Shown: piece by piece, positions 23,701 through 35,903 of the stretch
Numbering within the stretch: the first letter of the stretch is position 1
Layout: every line of letters begins with the position of its first letter
Origin: Sindora glabra
Lineage: Eukaryota > Streptophyta > Magnoliopsida > Fabales > Fabaceae
Direction: 5' to 3'
DNA length: 64,000 bases
Assembly: GCA_020226215.1 (NCBI GenBank)
Contig: CM035233.1
Coordinates: 50,243,751 to 50,307,750 of the forward strand
Position numbers and translations under genes: made by a program
Notes under the pieces: generated by a model
Seen by the model: the letters and a program-made list of their open reading frames with translations, nothing else
What the model was told of the DNA's origin: nothing
Database searches by the model: none

Positions 23701-25800
23701 AGATCGATCAAAATATCAAAATTAAAAGTCTTCACATATGGATGAACTATTTGTGAAATATAAATTGTCGGTTTGTGATGTCTTATGTTGATGCTCATGT
23801 GTCATCACTGGCTTTTTAAGCGTGCTTGAAAGTAGTTGAGATAGCTGGGTTATACATGAAGCTAATGTTTCATCCTCTCTCGGGTCAATATAACGCTGAC
23901 GTAACTCCATTACCCTTAAGATTTATGCTTTTGAGTCTAGGGGTGAGTGGCTTTGCGTGATCAATTTTTTCTTTTATAAGAAATTGATGTCTTTTAATTC
24001 AATGCTTATCGTATGCTTTTTAAGCTTTAAGAAATTGTAAATTTTCTGTTTGATTTTAACCAAAATATTTATTAAATGATTTTTGGCTTTTTTGGGTGAA
24101 GAAATTCTTCATCTCCATTCACTTCCCCAAATCCATAATCTTCCAAAAAAGGAAAATGTTTGGCAGCGTGATTTATTTGGAGCAAATCAATTATATCATT
24201 ACAACATGTATCTTTAATTATAATTATCATTTCTCATCTACTCTTACGTTTTTATTATTTAGATTACTCTCATTACTATCTTGCTAACTTGATTGACCGA
24301 ATATTCTTTATAAGTTCATTCAGAATGTAATTTTTTTAAAATTAATGTTATTTTATTTCAACAAAAATAATTTCAATTTATTTTCATATAAATTTTATTA
24401 TTTTAAAATTATGTTAAAAATAATAATTTCATTTATTTGGAAATAAATTTTTTATTTAGAATATATTAAAAAAATTCAATTAAAAATAAATTTTAATGGT
24501 ATCATAATAAATATAATATTAAAAAAAGAATAAAATATAACATATTTTAGGATAAATAAAATAAAATTTAATAAAATTCTTGATAAATTCAATAAATTTT
24601 ATAATGATATAAATGAAATTAAAATATAAATTATAAATAAAATAAAATATCTCTTTAATTAAATTAAATATCATTTAAAATTATAATTCATTTTAAAATA
24701 AAATAAAATTTTATTTTTAATTATTGTAAACTTGAGATAAGATTTAGAAGTGTCAAAATGAGTTAGATTCAATGAATTTGGCTTAAGATTGATATAATTT
24801 TGCCTATCTTGAGATTGATATAGAAATCGATAATAATGACTCGACCTAATAAGAGACTAAGACTAATTAGCCTGACCTAATAAGATATTAAGGTTGATTA
24901 ACTCAACCTAATAAAAGATTAAGATTGGTAAGTATTACCCTATCAAGTTATTAGGTTAACTTGTTAACATAATAATAATAATAAGTAATAAATAATTTAT
25001 TTATTATTGTATATTTAATTTTTATATATTACGATAATAATTTTGGTATATTAAAGTTATGCTTTAATATATTTAATATTAAAAATATATATATGAGTAA
25101 TATTAAATAATTTTTAATATTAAAATTAATAATTATATATTTAATATTGTCAATATATATTATATAATTTTATCAAACAAATGATTATCTTAAAATTTGA
25201 ATTAGTTCTTTTATATTAAAATTTTGAATTATTTAATAAATTTAAATAAATAATTTTCATATTAATTTTAAATATATTATATACATATATGTAATATAAT
25301 ACATTATTATTTATTTATTATTATATATAAATTATTATAATTATTTTTATTAATATGTTATTTATTTATATATATTTAATAATATATAAATTATTAAATA
25401 TATTTATTTTTACATATAATACTTTGGACTTAATCAAATATATTTAATAATATATATTTATTTTCATATATATTAACATATATAATAAATTTTTAAATAA
25501 TAATAAAATATAATTATATTTAATAAAAAATAATAAAATTTAATCAATTAATGATGTAAAATTAATAATAAATAAATAATTAATATAATAATAAATTTTA
25601 ATGAATTATAAGAGTTTGATTAAATTTTCTTGATAAAGATTGATTTTGAATTAGGACTAATAATATAACAACTCAATTTAGATCTGACTTGTAAAATAAT
25701 AATTTGATTTACTATATAATTTTTATTTATTAAATTAACATTAAATTAGCTCATCACGACAAAACTTTATATATCAAGATTACTTTTTTAAAAGTAAAAA
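23701..25800. other. AT-rich intergenic DNA with dispersed repeat copy
   Basis: No gene. 24330-24720 is the plus-strand partner of the repeat at 5230-5690. 24770-24960 contains short repeats of GACCTAATAAGAGATTAAGA type. 24970-25640 is nearly pure A/T. Confidence 0.45.
24330..24720 (+). mobile_element. Dispersed AT-rich repeat, second copy
   Basis: Aligns with the reverse complement of 5230-5690. Non-coding and AT-rich; edges and target duplication could not be fixed. Confidence 0.5.
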
Positions 25801-25829
25801 ATAAAAAATAAAAAAAATATCGGAATACA

Positions 25830-26330
25830 CTTTTAAGTTCTAAAACACCAGGCACATCTCAAGTTGCTTGTCTCGAATCTTTCTCATCCCAAGATGCTCC
25901 ATATGCCCCATATTTGAAGTTGTGATACCAGTACTTTTCCTTAAAGTATGGCAATCATACCCCTAAAGATAAAATGTTTATCGTTTACAACAGAATCCAA
26001 ATCAGCCACATGCTCAAAACTAGAAGAATCAGCATGGATGATTTAAAATTATCCACAAAACATTATGTGAAATTAAAATTTTGAAGGCAAAAAAAATTAT
26101 TTAAAATTATTAATGGTGTGAGATTTCGAGGCCCGGAGAATTTTCTTGGCCGACCTTTTTTGTTTGGGTTGGTTTCAGGCATAGGAGCCTTGGAAGATGG
26201 TTGACATGCGCACTACAAGTAAGGCCCATAAACTCCTGGCAGATTGCAGCAGAAAGTTTCCGTTGTGCCCAATATTTAAGCCCCGTACATTAAGCTGATA
26301 AAAGAAGCACTAGGATGGGGTTGGTTTAAT
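25830..26330 (-). pseudogene. Unidentified gene or element remnant
   Basis: Base composition here is more balanced than its flanks. On the minus strand, 26033-25953 reads ADSSSFEHVADLDSVVNDKH then FIFRGM. A similar plus-strand stretch is at 43616-43693 (LEHVANFNAVVEDKHLIFRI), about three quarters identical at base level. I do not recognise the protein. Stops follow shortly, so it is probably a fragment. Confidence 0.4.
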
Positions 26331-26339
26331 GAAATTATG

Positions 26340-28944
26340 TCGTCTATTTAGTTAAAAAGTGCTTTTTAAAAATATTATATATATATATATATATATTAAT
26401 AAAAGAGTGATATATTATTTATAATTGTGAATAAAAAATAATATTTAAAATTATAATAATCAAATAAAACAAATTTTCCTTTAAAAAAGAGAAATTATTT
26501 TTTAAAATTTCTTATATATAATATTAAATAAATAATATATTCAAATATTAAATATTTTATAACTATATTTTATAGAAAATATTTTTTTTATCAAAATGCT
26601 TGAGTTTTAAGCACATTTTACCTATTAATAAATATGAATTTCAAAAGTGATTTTGTTACAATTAGGAGCTTGTTTGGTTACTAATTTTAAAATAGATTTT
26701 AATTTTTATGATTTTAAAAATATTATTGTTCCAATAGATGTTTAAATTACAATTTTTAAAAATTATAATTTTAAATGTTTATCTTAAATAAAAATAATTT
26801 TTAAATATAGTTTTATAATTAAATAAATTTCTTCGTTATTTATTCTATCAAGTACGTTTTGTTCTTCGTTTTCCATGATGTTACATTTTGATTTTTTTAA
26901 AACAAAAAATAATGTTTACAAACATATCTAGACCCTAAATCTCAGCCCATGTGTTTGTCGTCTTGGGATTGGGAGGAATTGCAGAATGCCTAATGAGTTT
27001 CTTTTTTTGTTGTAAACTAATTCTTTTGAGTATTGAGTTGGACCCAATCTCTTTTTTGGTCCAGACCAAAACTCAACTGACCCAAATCTCAACTGCCACA
27101 AATTGTCTGATGGATGGATTTGGACCTCTAATTTGACTAAAACCGAAAGGATAATACAAAGCCTAGTTTTATTTATTGCCAAAAAGAGCCTCGAAATGTA
27201 ATGCTTCATCCTCCCAAATACTGTATTTGGATTCCCCGATTTCTTAAAAAGAAAAATAAAAACTGAAGGTATAAATTTGAGAGATGGAATTTTTTTTCTT
27301 TTTGAATTTAAATGATTAATTTCAGCAAAATATTATATTTCCATCACTTCTAAAATTAAAAAAAAAAATAACAAGTAAAAAATTCAAAGAAATCTAGACT
27401 CAAACTCGCCAAATCTTTGACAAAGTTTGTCACGATTCAAGGTGTTAATCATGAATAATAGTAAAACAAGATATTAACGGTGGTAAAATTTTAGTATAAG
27501 AATGAGTAAAATAATTTATTTATATAAATTAAATATTTTATATTATAAAAATATAAAATATTTATCCTTTTTTATGAAAATATTTTAAAAAATATTAAAA
27601 TAAATACAGAAATTTTATATTTCTTTAAATATTCTAAAAAATGTAAAAATGATTCGAGGTAATCCATAATTATTATTCAAATGGTTAAGCCCTTCATCAA
27701 AACGTTAAACGTTAAAAATAGCCTTTTAGCATTGATTATAAATTATTGTCTTGTTGCGTCATTAAAATCATGTTATTTATAATAAAGTATAAAATAATGA
27801 CTTGATGCTATTATACGTGACTTTGATAGTACGTTCAAAATATCACTGAGAACTGATAAAGGAAATTTAAGAGCTTTATTAAATAATGTAATAAACATCC
27901 CAGTGCATTATTTTTTATGAGGTGAATTTAATTTCAAAATTTTATAATCTTAACAATCTCATACGGACTCGTTTAAAGCTCCATTTTGACGAAAATTTTT
28001 TTATACAGAAACATAATTCTAAATTATTAAAATAATTAAAAATATTCTATATATTTTATATTAAATATAAAAAAATTAATAAAAAATAATTTTTTCAAAG
28101 AAAAATTATTTTTTCTATTATCATAATTCTAAGTATCATAATCTTTTATAGTAATAAAGTATGGAAGTAATATGTCACTACCCTATCTATATAAGAAAAT
28201 GGAAATTTTTTTATGAAATATGGAAAATTCTTTATGAAAACATTTTCTAAAAAACAAGCACATAACCGGCTGAATTCATTTGAGGTAGAACAGGTGATTT
28301 GAAGTTATTAGCAACTGTTTTTAGTTTAATATGTGTGAGAATGAGAATTTATGATATCTTATTAATATGGTATTATATTAATATACTACTAAATCCTACC
28401 ATAATTTTTTTTCAAAGTATATTATATGATAATATATCAATAATTGAATCTTATGATATATTAATGCATTAATATATCAATATTATACCAGAAAATTTTA
28501 ATATGTTGAGTCCAAAATTGTGGTCTGAGATAATTGGTTGGGATGTGAGCCCTACATTCGGTAGAGACCAATGAGGCCATCACCGACCAACGAAGTGGTG
28601 AAATCACTGAAGAAATTTAATTTTTTTTTTCCCTTCACAAAGCATACTGGTAATCCAGGGTGGACTTTAGTACCGACTTATTTTACTTTATGAGCATGTC
28701 GAGTGTATTACTTTTCTGAACCAGTGAATGCATATAAAATTACCCGAAAACAGTTTATGAAAATTATATAGAAACGAATCATACAATAATATTCAATTCA
28801 TAAATAATTTATACGGATGATACAAAATAATTCATTGAATAATATTCAAACATAAAATTCATGTTAATATATGAGGCTATGAGATAATTTTAGACTTCAT
28901 AGCATATATATTTACATCTGGGAATCACACATTATCAATACCAT
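26340..28944. other. AT-rich intergenic DNA
   Basis: Contains an (AT)n run at 26375-26396 and AT-rich MITE-like DNA starting GAGCTTGTTTGGTTACTAAT at about 26668. The two overlapping opposite open frames at 26928-27209 show no protein features. Nothing else supported. Confidence 0.45.
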
Positions 28945-28959
28945 CACTACAGCAAAAAA

Positions 28960-29445
28960 GACTTTTAGCGGCGACATTTGTTGTCGCTAAAAAGTTCTCG
29001 GTCGTCGCAAAAGAAAAAGTCGTCGTTAAAAATGTCGTCGGCGTAGGTTCGTGCGTGAAAAGGTCATTAGCGAGGACAATTGTCGTTGCTAAAAGTCAGG
29101 CCTTTTGCGACGACAAAGTCGTCGCAGAAAATAATTTCAAAATTTAAAAAAATTTAAAATTTATTTTTTAGTGGCGACAATTGTCATCGCTATAGGTTGA
29201 AGTCGTCGCTGAAGATCCGGCTTTCAGCGACGACATAGTCATCGCTGAAGGTCAAACTTTCAGCGACGACTTCTTGTCGTTGCTGAAGGTCAGGCTTTCA
29301 GCGACGACAAGAAGTCGTCGCTGAAAGCCGGATATTCAGCGACGACAATTGTCGTCGCTGAAGATCTAACTGTCGTCGCTGAAAGTCTGACCTTCAACGA
29401 CGACTTCAACCTATAGCGACGACAATTGTCGCCGCTAAAAGTTTT
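28960..29445. repeat. Left subterminal repeat cluster of the CACTA element
   Basis: About fifteen copies in both orientations of TCGTCGCTGAA/TTCAGCGACGA-type motifs, often back to back as palindromes around AATTGTCG. Confidence 0.9.
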
Positions 29446-29768
29446 TTAAATTTTTTTTAAAAATTTTAAAATCAAATTGTCATATATTTCAAATGATATA
29501 TTCTTTATTTTAATTAACTTGACTTGTTTAATAATTTTTTTAAATTTAATTTAATATAAATTATACAATTATAATATATCAGTAGTATTATTAATAATGT
29601 CTAACAATTTGATCCAACATAAAAAATTAATACTCATAAAGCAATGGTAAAAATAATTTTTATATGAATAAACTAATATATATACATCATCTATGTAAAT
29701 GTGCACATATAAAAAATATCCAGATACATAAACAAAATATACTATGGGGAAGTAGGGAGGTGCAAATA

Positions 29769-30359
29769 TCACAGTGCATCATGATCGTCGTCGTCATCAT
29801 CATCATCATCATCCTGACTACGAGGATGATAAAATGAGGGTGGCAGCTGAGCGGTAGGTGCAGGTGCAAATCTACTCGGCCCAGGTGGTGTAGCAGCAGC
29901 AAATGGAGGCGGCGGTAGGACGATACCCTGCTATCTAAGGATCGAGCTCATCTCAGTAAGATAAGTCCCAAGCTGCTACTGCATCTACTACTGCTGCATC
30001 TGCTGCTGCTGCATCATCTCCTGCTGCTGTGTAATTTGCTGCTGCTGCTGATCAAGCCGCCGTCGCTGCTCCTAAATCAATCGCTGGCTCTGCTCAACCT
30101 GCTCCCGACTCTGGTATAACTGCTCCTGCAACTCACTGACCTGAGACACGGTCTGTGAGCTCGTCCCCGTGCTAGAAGTCCCCATCGAACGATAAGTCTG
30201 ACCAGCAAGTACACGCCCAACAGCCTTCCTGTACCCTCGACGAGTGCCAAGCACCTCATCGGCGATGGCAGCCTCATCTAACTGTACAGGAGTCGTAGGT
30301 AAGCTAGTGGATGATACACTAGACTGTACATGCTGAGTCATGAGCTCAGTCATCCTCGC
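29769..30359 (-). pseudogene. TNPA/Ptta-type CACTA protein, C-terminal part, with five stops
   Basis: The minus-strand frame after an apparent acceptor (TTTAAG at 30360) reads ARMTELMTQHV, then DEVLGTRRGYRKAVGRVL, typical of plant Ptta/En/Spm element proteins, a Gln-rich helix (QLYQSREQVEQSQRLI), a poly-Gln stretch, a Pro/Ala region and a run of Asp before TGA at 29771-29769. The frame is unbroken except for five TAG codons, each where a CAG (Gln) would fit the surrounding Gln-rich pattern. The family is thought to bind subterminal repeats. Confidence 0.75.
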
Positions 30360-30447
30360 CTTAAATTATTAAAAAAAAGTATTAAGAAATCTATCTTAAA
30401 AGATATATGGAGAAAATTTTATTTAAAATATGAAATTCAAATAACTT

Positions 30448-30502
30448 ACATGTTGCCCCTGAGGGATCGGATGCACCCACATGCTATAAGATAGGTTCCT
30501 AT
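30448..30502 (-). pseudogene. Junction exon between transposase parts
   Basis: After the solo LTR the transposase frame continues as NLSYSMWVHPIPQGQH and ends at a good donor (CAT/GTAAGT, GT at 30449-30448), followed by an 88-base intron to the acceptor at 30360. SYSMW belongs to the TNPD-type protein; what follows leads into the TNPA-like exon. This looks like an internal deletion joining the two genes. Confidence 0.55.
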
Positions 30503-32154
30503 TGTTGGTGTGTGTCCTAGAACCAATCATATAAGATGATTAGAGTTATACACAATGTATTATATTTTATTTTAGACAATTTAATTATTATATTTTATTT
30601 TTATTATTATTATGTGCAATTTATAACTTAATATAATAATTATCCTTGGAATAGCTTTGCTATTCCTAAAATGCCTCTAGTCAAGTATTATTATGAAAAA
30701 GGATAGTAATAATACATCGAGACTAGCATGTATAGTGACTGATGATTACGAATCATGGATATGTGATATCAAGTCAATACATGAGTACATTGCTAGTGAA
30801 CAATGTACTGGACTGACCCACTATGAGAATATTGCATGGATAAACGTGTCATAAGTTATTCTCATATGATCACAACTACGCATAAACCTTTGACCTGAAG
30901 TCACTACGGTTCCCTACATGAGGAATTACACACTTTAATATTGTCCTATGTCACCTTTAATCAGGTGACAAGTAGGGCATTGATTGGGTGTGTCATAAAT
31001 CATGCAGAGGGAAGTGAGTGATGTAAATGGAATTTTGTTACTCTTGTATAAAAGAGAAATATCCTTGGGCCCCTTGATTGAGTGAGACTTAGAAATGCAT
31101 GGCCATGCTCAGTTGAATTAATATGTGATATTAATTATTTATTTTAAGTCTACTCAGTATCAAGAAATATAAATTGAACATTGACGAGGATGACACATTC
31201 CATGCCTCCAGTTCAATTTGGATATTATTACAAAAGGGTTATGATGTAAAACGTTGATCATGTATTAGGTGGATGTCGAATCACAGACATTCTTACTATT
31301 TGAGTGGCAGTGATGTATTGCTAGATACCGCTCGCTGTCTATGGCTCAATAATAAGTCATTGTCAACGTAGTAAGAACCTACAGAGTTACACAAAAGGAG
31401 TAGGAATAAGACAATAATTAATTGAACTTTAATTATATTAATATCCAATTAATTGGACTTATTTTTGTGCATATATATTATTAAGAATAATAAATTTACG
31501 TTTTATATATATATATATTATGTGATATTATTTGATATTAAAGTAATATCAAGTAATTATCTTATCAGATATTAGATAAATATATTATGAGATAATATTA
31601 TTTTGATATTTGATAACTATATGCAATTATCTAATATTAAGATATTTATATTATGAGATAATATCATTATCTAATATTAGATAATTAATAGATAAGTCTT
31701 ATCTCTTCCTATTATCTCTAGGATAAGGATAAGATGAGTTGTTAAGTGTGATTAGGATTTTGGAAGCATTATCCTAGTAGGACTAGGATTATGGCTTGCC
31801 TAAGTTCTATAAAAAGGGACTTGAGGGCAGCACTTAATAATCACGTTTTTAAGCTTCCATATAAACCTTAAATCACTTAGAAAACATCCAATCCTAATTC
31901 TTAGAGAGAAAAACGCATCCTAGCAGACGCGTGGAGGGTGAGAGGTCGTTGTTCACTCCGTGTGGATACCGTAGAGATGCTGTACCTTCCGGCCGGCGTT
32001 TGATTCATCCGCTCTCAAGTTTTGATCAGTAGAAACACGAGTGCCCAATAGGTAAAACCCTAATCATTGACTTATGCTTTTTGCATGGATCCTAGGTAGA
32101 ATTCGAATCAAAAGATTAAAATTCTGCTGCATGTGATAATCCGAATTCCCAACA
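30503..32154 (+). mobile_element. Solo LTR (1652 bp) inserted in the CACTA transposase
   Basis: Begins TGTTGG and ends CCCAACA, with a perfect 5-bp duplication CCTAT at 30498-30502 and 32155-32159. There are no internal retrotransposon genes. A TATA box (TATAAAAAG at 31808-31816) lies two thirds along on the plus strand, fitting an LTR promoter in that direction. Single-LTR state implies recombination between two LTRs of a former full element. Removing it restores the transposase reading frame. The lineage (Copia or gypsy) cannot be told from the LTR. Confidence 0.9.
31808..31816 (+). promoter_or_regulatory. TATA box of the solo LTR
   Basis: TATAAAAAG, followed about 30 bases later by the probable transcript start region of the LTR. 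The start site is inferred from position. Confidence 0.5.
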
Positions 32155-33162
32155 CCTATCACCAAAAGGATTAAATCCATCTGCACTTAAACCTAACTTG
32201 ATGTTTCGTGGGTCAGCAGAGAAATTAGGATACCTCTTATCGAACTCCTGCCAAGCTTTTCCATCCACGGGATGTCACATTACCCCCTCTTCTTTTGATT
32301 TTCCAGTGTGATGCCATATCATGTTTTCTGTAGTATGTCTCGACTGATATAGACGCTGTAGTCGAGGAGTTAAAGGAAAATATTGAACCACTTTTTGGGG
32401 CACCTTCTTTCCTTTTGTAGTTTTATTTACCCATTGACTCTTTTCACAAATTGGACAATTATCTTTAGAAGCATGATCTTTCCAAAAAAGTGTGCAATCA
32501 TGTTTGCATACATGGATTGATTCATACCCTAACCCCAACTTGTTGAGCCATTTCCTCGCACTATAGTATGATTCAGGCAATTTATTATCGTTTGGAAGTG
32601 CCTCTTTTAATAATCGAAGAAGAGCATCAAATGACTTGTTTGTCCACTTATGCAGAACCTTCAAATGCATAAGTTTGACCAAGAAGTTCAATGCTGAAAA
32701 TGCTGTGCAACCTGGATACAACTCTGTTTCTACTTGTTCAAACAAGTTATCACAGTTACTATATTTTGTTCCAATGTCTTCGTCAGCCGTATTCTCACCT
32801 CTGTACTCGTCATTGTGAAAATCAACTTCAATTGCCTCAGGGCCAATGAAATCATGTATAATATCTGCCAGCTCATCTCTATTGTTAGGAGATATCTCAC
32901 TAGTTCCTCTAGAAGTTGAAACATCTGCTTCACCATGGTGTACCTAATTTATGTATAATGGATGAAATCCATTATCTATAATATGCGCCTCCAATGTTAG
33001 TAATGTCTGGAATATTAAATTCACACACTTTTTGCATGGACATCTTACCATACCCCTTTCATCGGCAAAGTTTTTGGCTCTTTGAACAAATCTTACTGCA
33101 CCATTTCAATGCTCATCCGACAATCGATTTGGTAGATGTATCCAACTTTTATCAACAGACAT
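32155..33162 (-). pseudogene. TNPD-type CACTA transposase, N-terminal part, with three stops
   Basis: The minus-strand frame from ATG at 33162 reads MSVDKSWIHLPNRLSDEH, a Cys pair block RCPCKKCVN typical of the transposase-associated domain, then YPGCTAFSALNFLVKLMHLK, a zinc-binding block CKHDCTLFWKDH...CPIC, and finally HPVDGKAWQEFDKRYP and SADPRNIKLGLSADGFNPFG, the start of the Transposase_21 (TNP2) region. It is one continuous frame interrupted by TGA (family Trp), TAG (family Trp) and TGA (family Arg, at 32277-32275). The catalytic core downstream is missing. The intact piece between stops is the 156-codon frame 32745-32275. Confidence 0.85.
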
Positions 33163-33851
33163 TGTATCACTGAACAGGAAGGAAATTGCTGTAGGTGAAA
33201 TAAAGTATGTTGATTAATATTTGACAGTCACCCTAAATGCACCGTATCACTCCAATTTTGAAGGGTAGGATCCTATCCCATTCAAGATATTTCTATAGTT
33301 ATTATTTTTTTCAATTTATCCACGCTTATCGATTGACTCGTGCAGAAATTTCGGCAGCATCTCCCTATGGTTCTCCAAGTGCCTAAACTATACACGTGTA
33401 TAGTTTATATCCGGAGAATAGTTAGGATGTTAAGATATTTCCACAATATCAAACAAGAGCCCGGTAAATTGTTAATAATAACTACATGATAATATCCCAA
33501 ACTGTCCAACTTTTCAGGACAATTCAAGGGTTGATTGATGTTCAGAAAACATCTAACCCTTGAGCAGGTCTAAGCTTATAATTTAAATGCAAATGCAATT
33601 CTATTTTAAATTATTGTAAAAATATATTTACAATAATTAAAATTAACAATACAACATTTTATGAGTATCATTGTTTAAGTGTCAGTACTGTTATTTACGT
33701 AACTTATTATGTAGATTATTGATTTTTCTAAATATTCATAACAACTGTTATGTTTCATAATAAGCTTGTGGGAATTCAAAAGTATAATCTACTTTACTAT
33801 ATTGATAAGGTGCACAATTCAGCTTCTTTATAGAGAGGTGTATACTATGAA

Positions 33852-34710
33852 TACAGACTTCCTAGTTGTAAATTTAAATAAGTTTAGTTTTATAAGGTGT
33901 ATATTATTTATAAGATGCACAATTCAGCTTCTTTATTTAAGTAAATGTTGTTTTATCCAAGAGGGGGTGATTTTCATGCGAACTTCCTAGTGTTTTGAAA
34001 TTTTTAATTTTTATGTAATGTAAATATTATAATTTGGATTGTTAGGGTTTTATTTTTATGTAGTCTCTAGTTTAATTGAATTTTTCTTAGTATGTGGTGT
34101 AAATAATACAATTTGAATTGTTAAGTTTCAATCTCAATTAAAAAAGAGATTATATTATTGTAATCTCTTATTTTCTAAGATAGATTTATATATTTATTCT
34201 AATTTTCTATCTTATATTATTTCATCGAATCTAATAAGTTTGAAGTTTCCTAAATTGCATCATAAATTTTAGATTTTGTGTACGGACTTCCTAGTTGTAA
34301 ATTTAAGTAAGTTTAGTTTTATAAGGTGTATGTTATTTATAAGATGCACAATTTAGCTTCTTTATTTAAGTAAATGTTGTTTTATCCAAGAGGGGGGTGA
34401 TTTTCATGCGAACTTCCTAGTGTTTTGAAATTTTTAATTTTTATGTAATGTAAATATTATAATTTGGATTGTTAGGGTTTTATTTTTATGTAGTCTCTAG
34501 TTTAATTGAATTCTTCTTAGTATGTGGTGTAAATAATACAATTTGAATTGTTAAGTTTCAATCTCAATTAAAAAAGAGATTATATTATTGTAATCTCTTA
34601 TTTTCTAAGATAGATTAATATATTTATTCTAATTTTCTATCTTACATTATTTCATCAAATCTAGTAAGTTTGAAGTTTCTTAAATTGCATCACAAATTTT
34701 AAATTTTGTG
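33852..34710. repeat. 430-bp tandem duplication inside the CACTA element
   Basis: Two copies, 33852-34280 and 34281-34710, nearly identical from GACTTCCTAGTTGTAAATTT to AATTTTGTG, differing by a few bases and one extra G in a G-run. Non-coding and upstream of the transposase remnant. Confidence 0.9.
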
Positions 34711-35239
34711 AATAAAATATCATAACTACTTTATCTTACATTATTCTAAATGAATAATCTACACATATATTGTATACTTCAAAATTGTAAATTGAGGGAT
34801 GCATAATAATAATCAAATTTATATTTATAAAATTAATGCTAAGTTAAATTTACATAAATAAATTTAAAATTTACAATATGCAAAATTAAATAATACAAAA
34901 TTTCATATTAAATTAAACATACTATCAATTCCATTAATTCATTATAAACTATTTGAGTAAATTAAATATATTAGTACACAAAAAAAATTATACTTTTTTA
35001 TTTACGTATCTCAATGGTAAAAATCTACTGATCAATTTTGAATACTCTCCACGAACTAAACTAAGTGCTAATAATAACTAACAAATTAAAAGATATAACA
35101 TACAAAATTAATACATATCAACATATATAAAAAATAAATATACTAAAATTAAAAAAAATTAAAAGAGAGAGAAAATTCAGGAACTTACCTCAAGTCCAAA
35201 AATTTCAAATGCGCAAATGAGGAGGGAGGAGGTGCGGGG

Positions 35240-35880
35240 AATAAATAGCCTCCGGCTGCTTTTAGTGACGACACAAAAAATTGGGTTGTCGCTGAAGCTT
35301 TCAGCAACAACCAAATTTTTTTTCAGTGATGAAATTGTCGTCGCTGAAAGTTCAGCCTTCACCAACGACAATGTCGTCGCTGTCCGAGACAAGACTTTTA
35401 GCGATGATAGTGTCGTCGCTGAAAATGGAGGACTTTCAGCGATGACTTTGTTGTCGCTGATGGTACACCCTTCAGCGACGACACTGTCGTCGCTGAAAAC
35501 ATTTGGTCTTCAGCGATGATACAGTCATCGCTGAAGGGTCATCCATCAGCGACGACAATGTCGTCGTTGAAAATTGAGGCTTTCAGCTACGAATGGCCAA
35601 ATTTTTTTTCAGAAAATCTTTAGGCCTTCTACGACGACGTTGTCATTGCTGATTGTGCACCCTTCAGCGACGACACTGTCGTCGCTGAAGGACAAAATTT
35701 CCCGCCTGGAAGCCAAATTGTCCCGCCCAAATTTTTTTAGGTCGCTAAAAGCCTATTTCTTCCTGCCCCCCAAACTTGATCCCTTCGAAAATATTTTCCA
35801 TTTTTACCGACGACAACAGTCGCCGGAAATACCTTCAGCGACGACCGAAATTTTATCGCCGCTAAAAGTGTCGTCGTTAT
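35240..35880. repeat. Right subterminal repeat cluster of the CACTA element
   Basis: The same TTCAGCGACGACA / TGTCGTCGCTGAA motifs as at the left end, in both orientations. The open frames at 35177-35927 are artefacts of these repeats. Confidence 0.9.
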
Positions 35881-35903
35881 TGCTGCTTTTTGTTGTAGTG
35901 CAT

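Larger units (their letters stand above)
28945..35900 (-). mobile_element. CACTA (En/Spm) DNA transposon, complete ends, defective inside
   Basis: The left end is CACTACAGCAAAAAAG and the right end, reverse complemented, CACTACAACAAAAAGC. It is flanked by a perfect 3-bp duplication CAT (28942-28944 and 35901-35903). Both ends carry dense subterminal repeats of AGCGACGACAATTGTCGTCG type (28960-29440 and 35240-35880), the transposase-binding regions of this superfamily. The total is 6956 bp. Inside, on the minus strand, are a truncated TNPD-type frame and the 3' part of a TNPA/Ptta-type frame, a solo LTR inserted into the former, and a 430-bp tandem duplication. All coding is interrupted, so it cannot move by itself but could be mobilised by a relative. 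Confidence 0.95.

Noticed and set aside
26928..27209. Opposite overlapping open frames of 93 and 61 codons
   Set aside because: No domain, no splice context; both strands open by chance.
29781..29812. CGT/CAT trinucleotide run as a separate microsatellite
   Set aside because: It is the Asp-codon run at the end of the TNPA-like frame on the minus strand.
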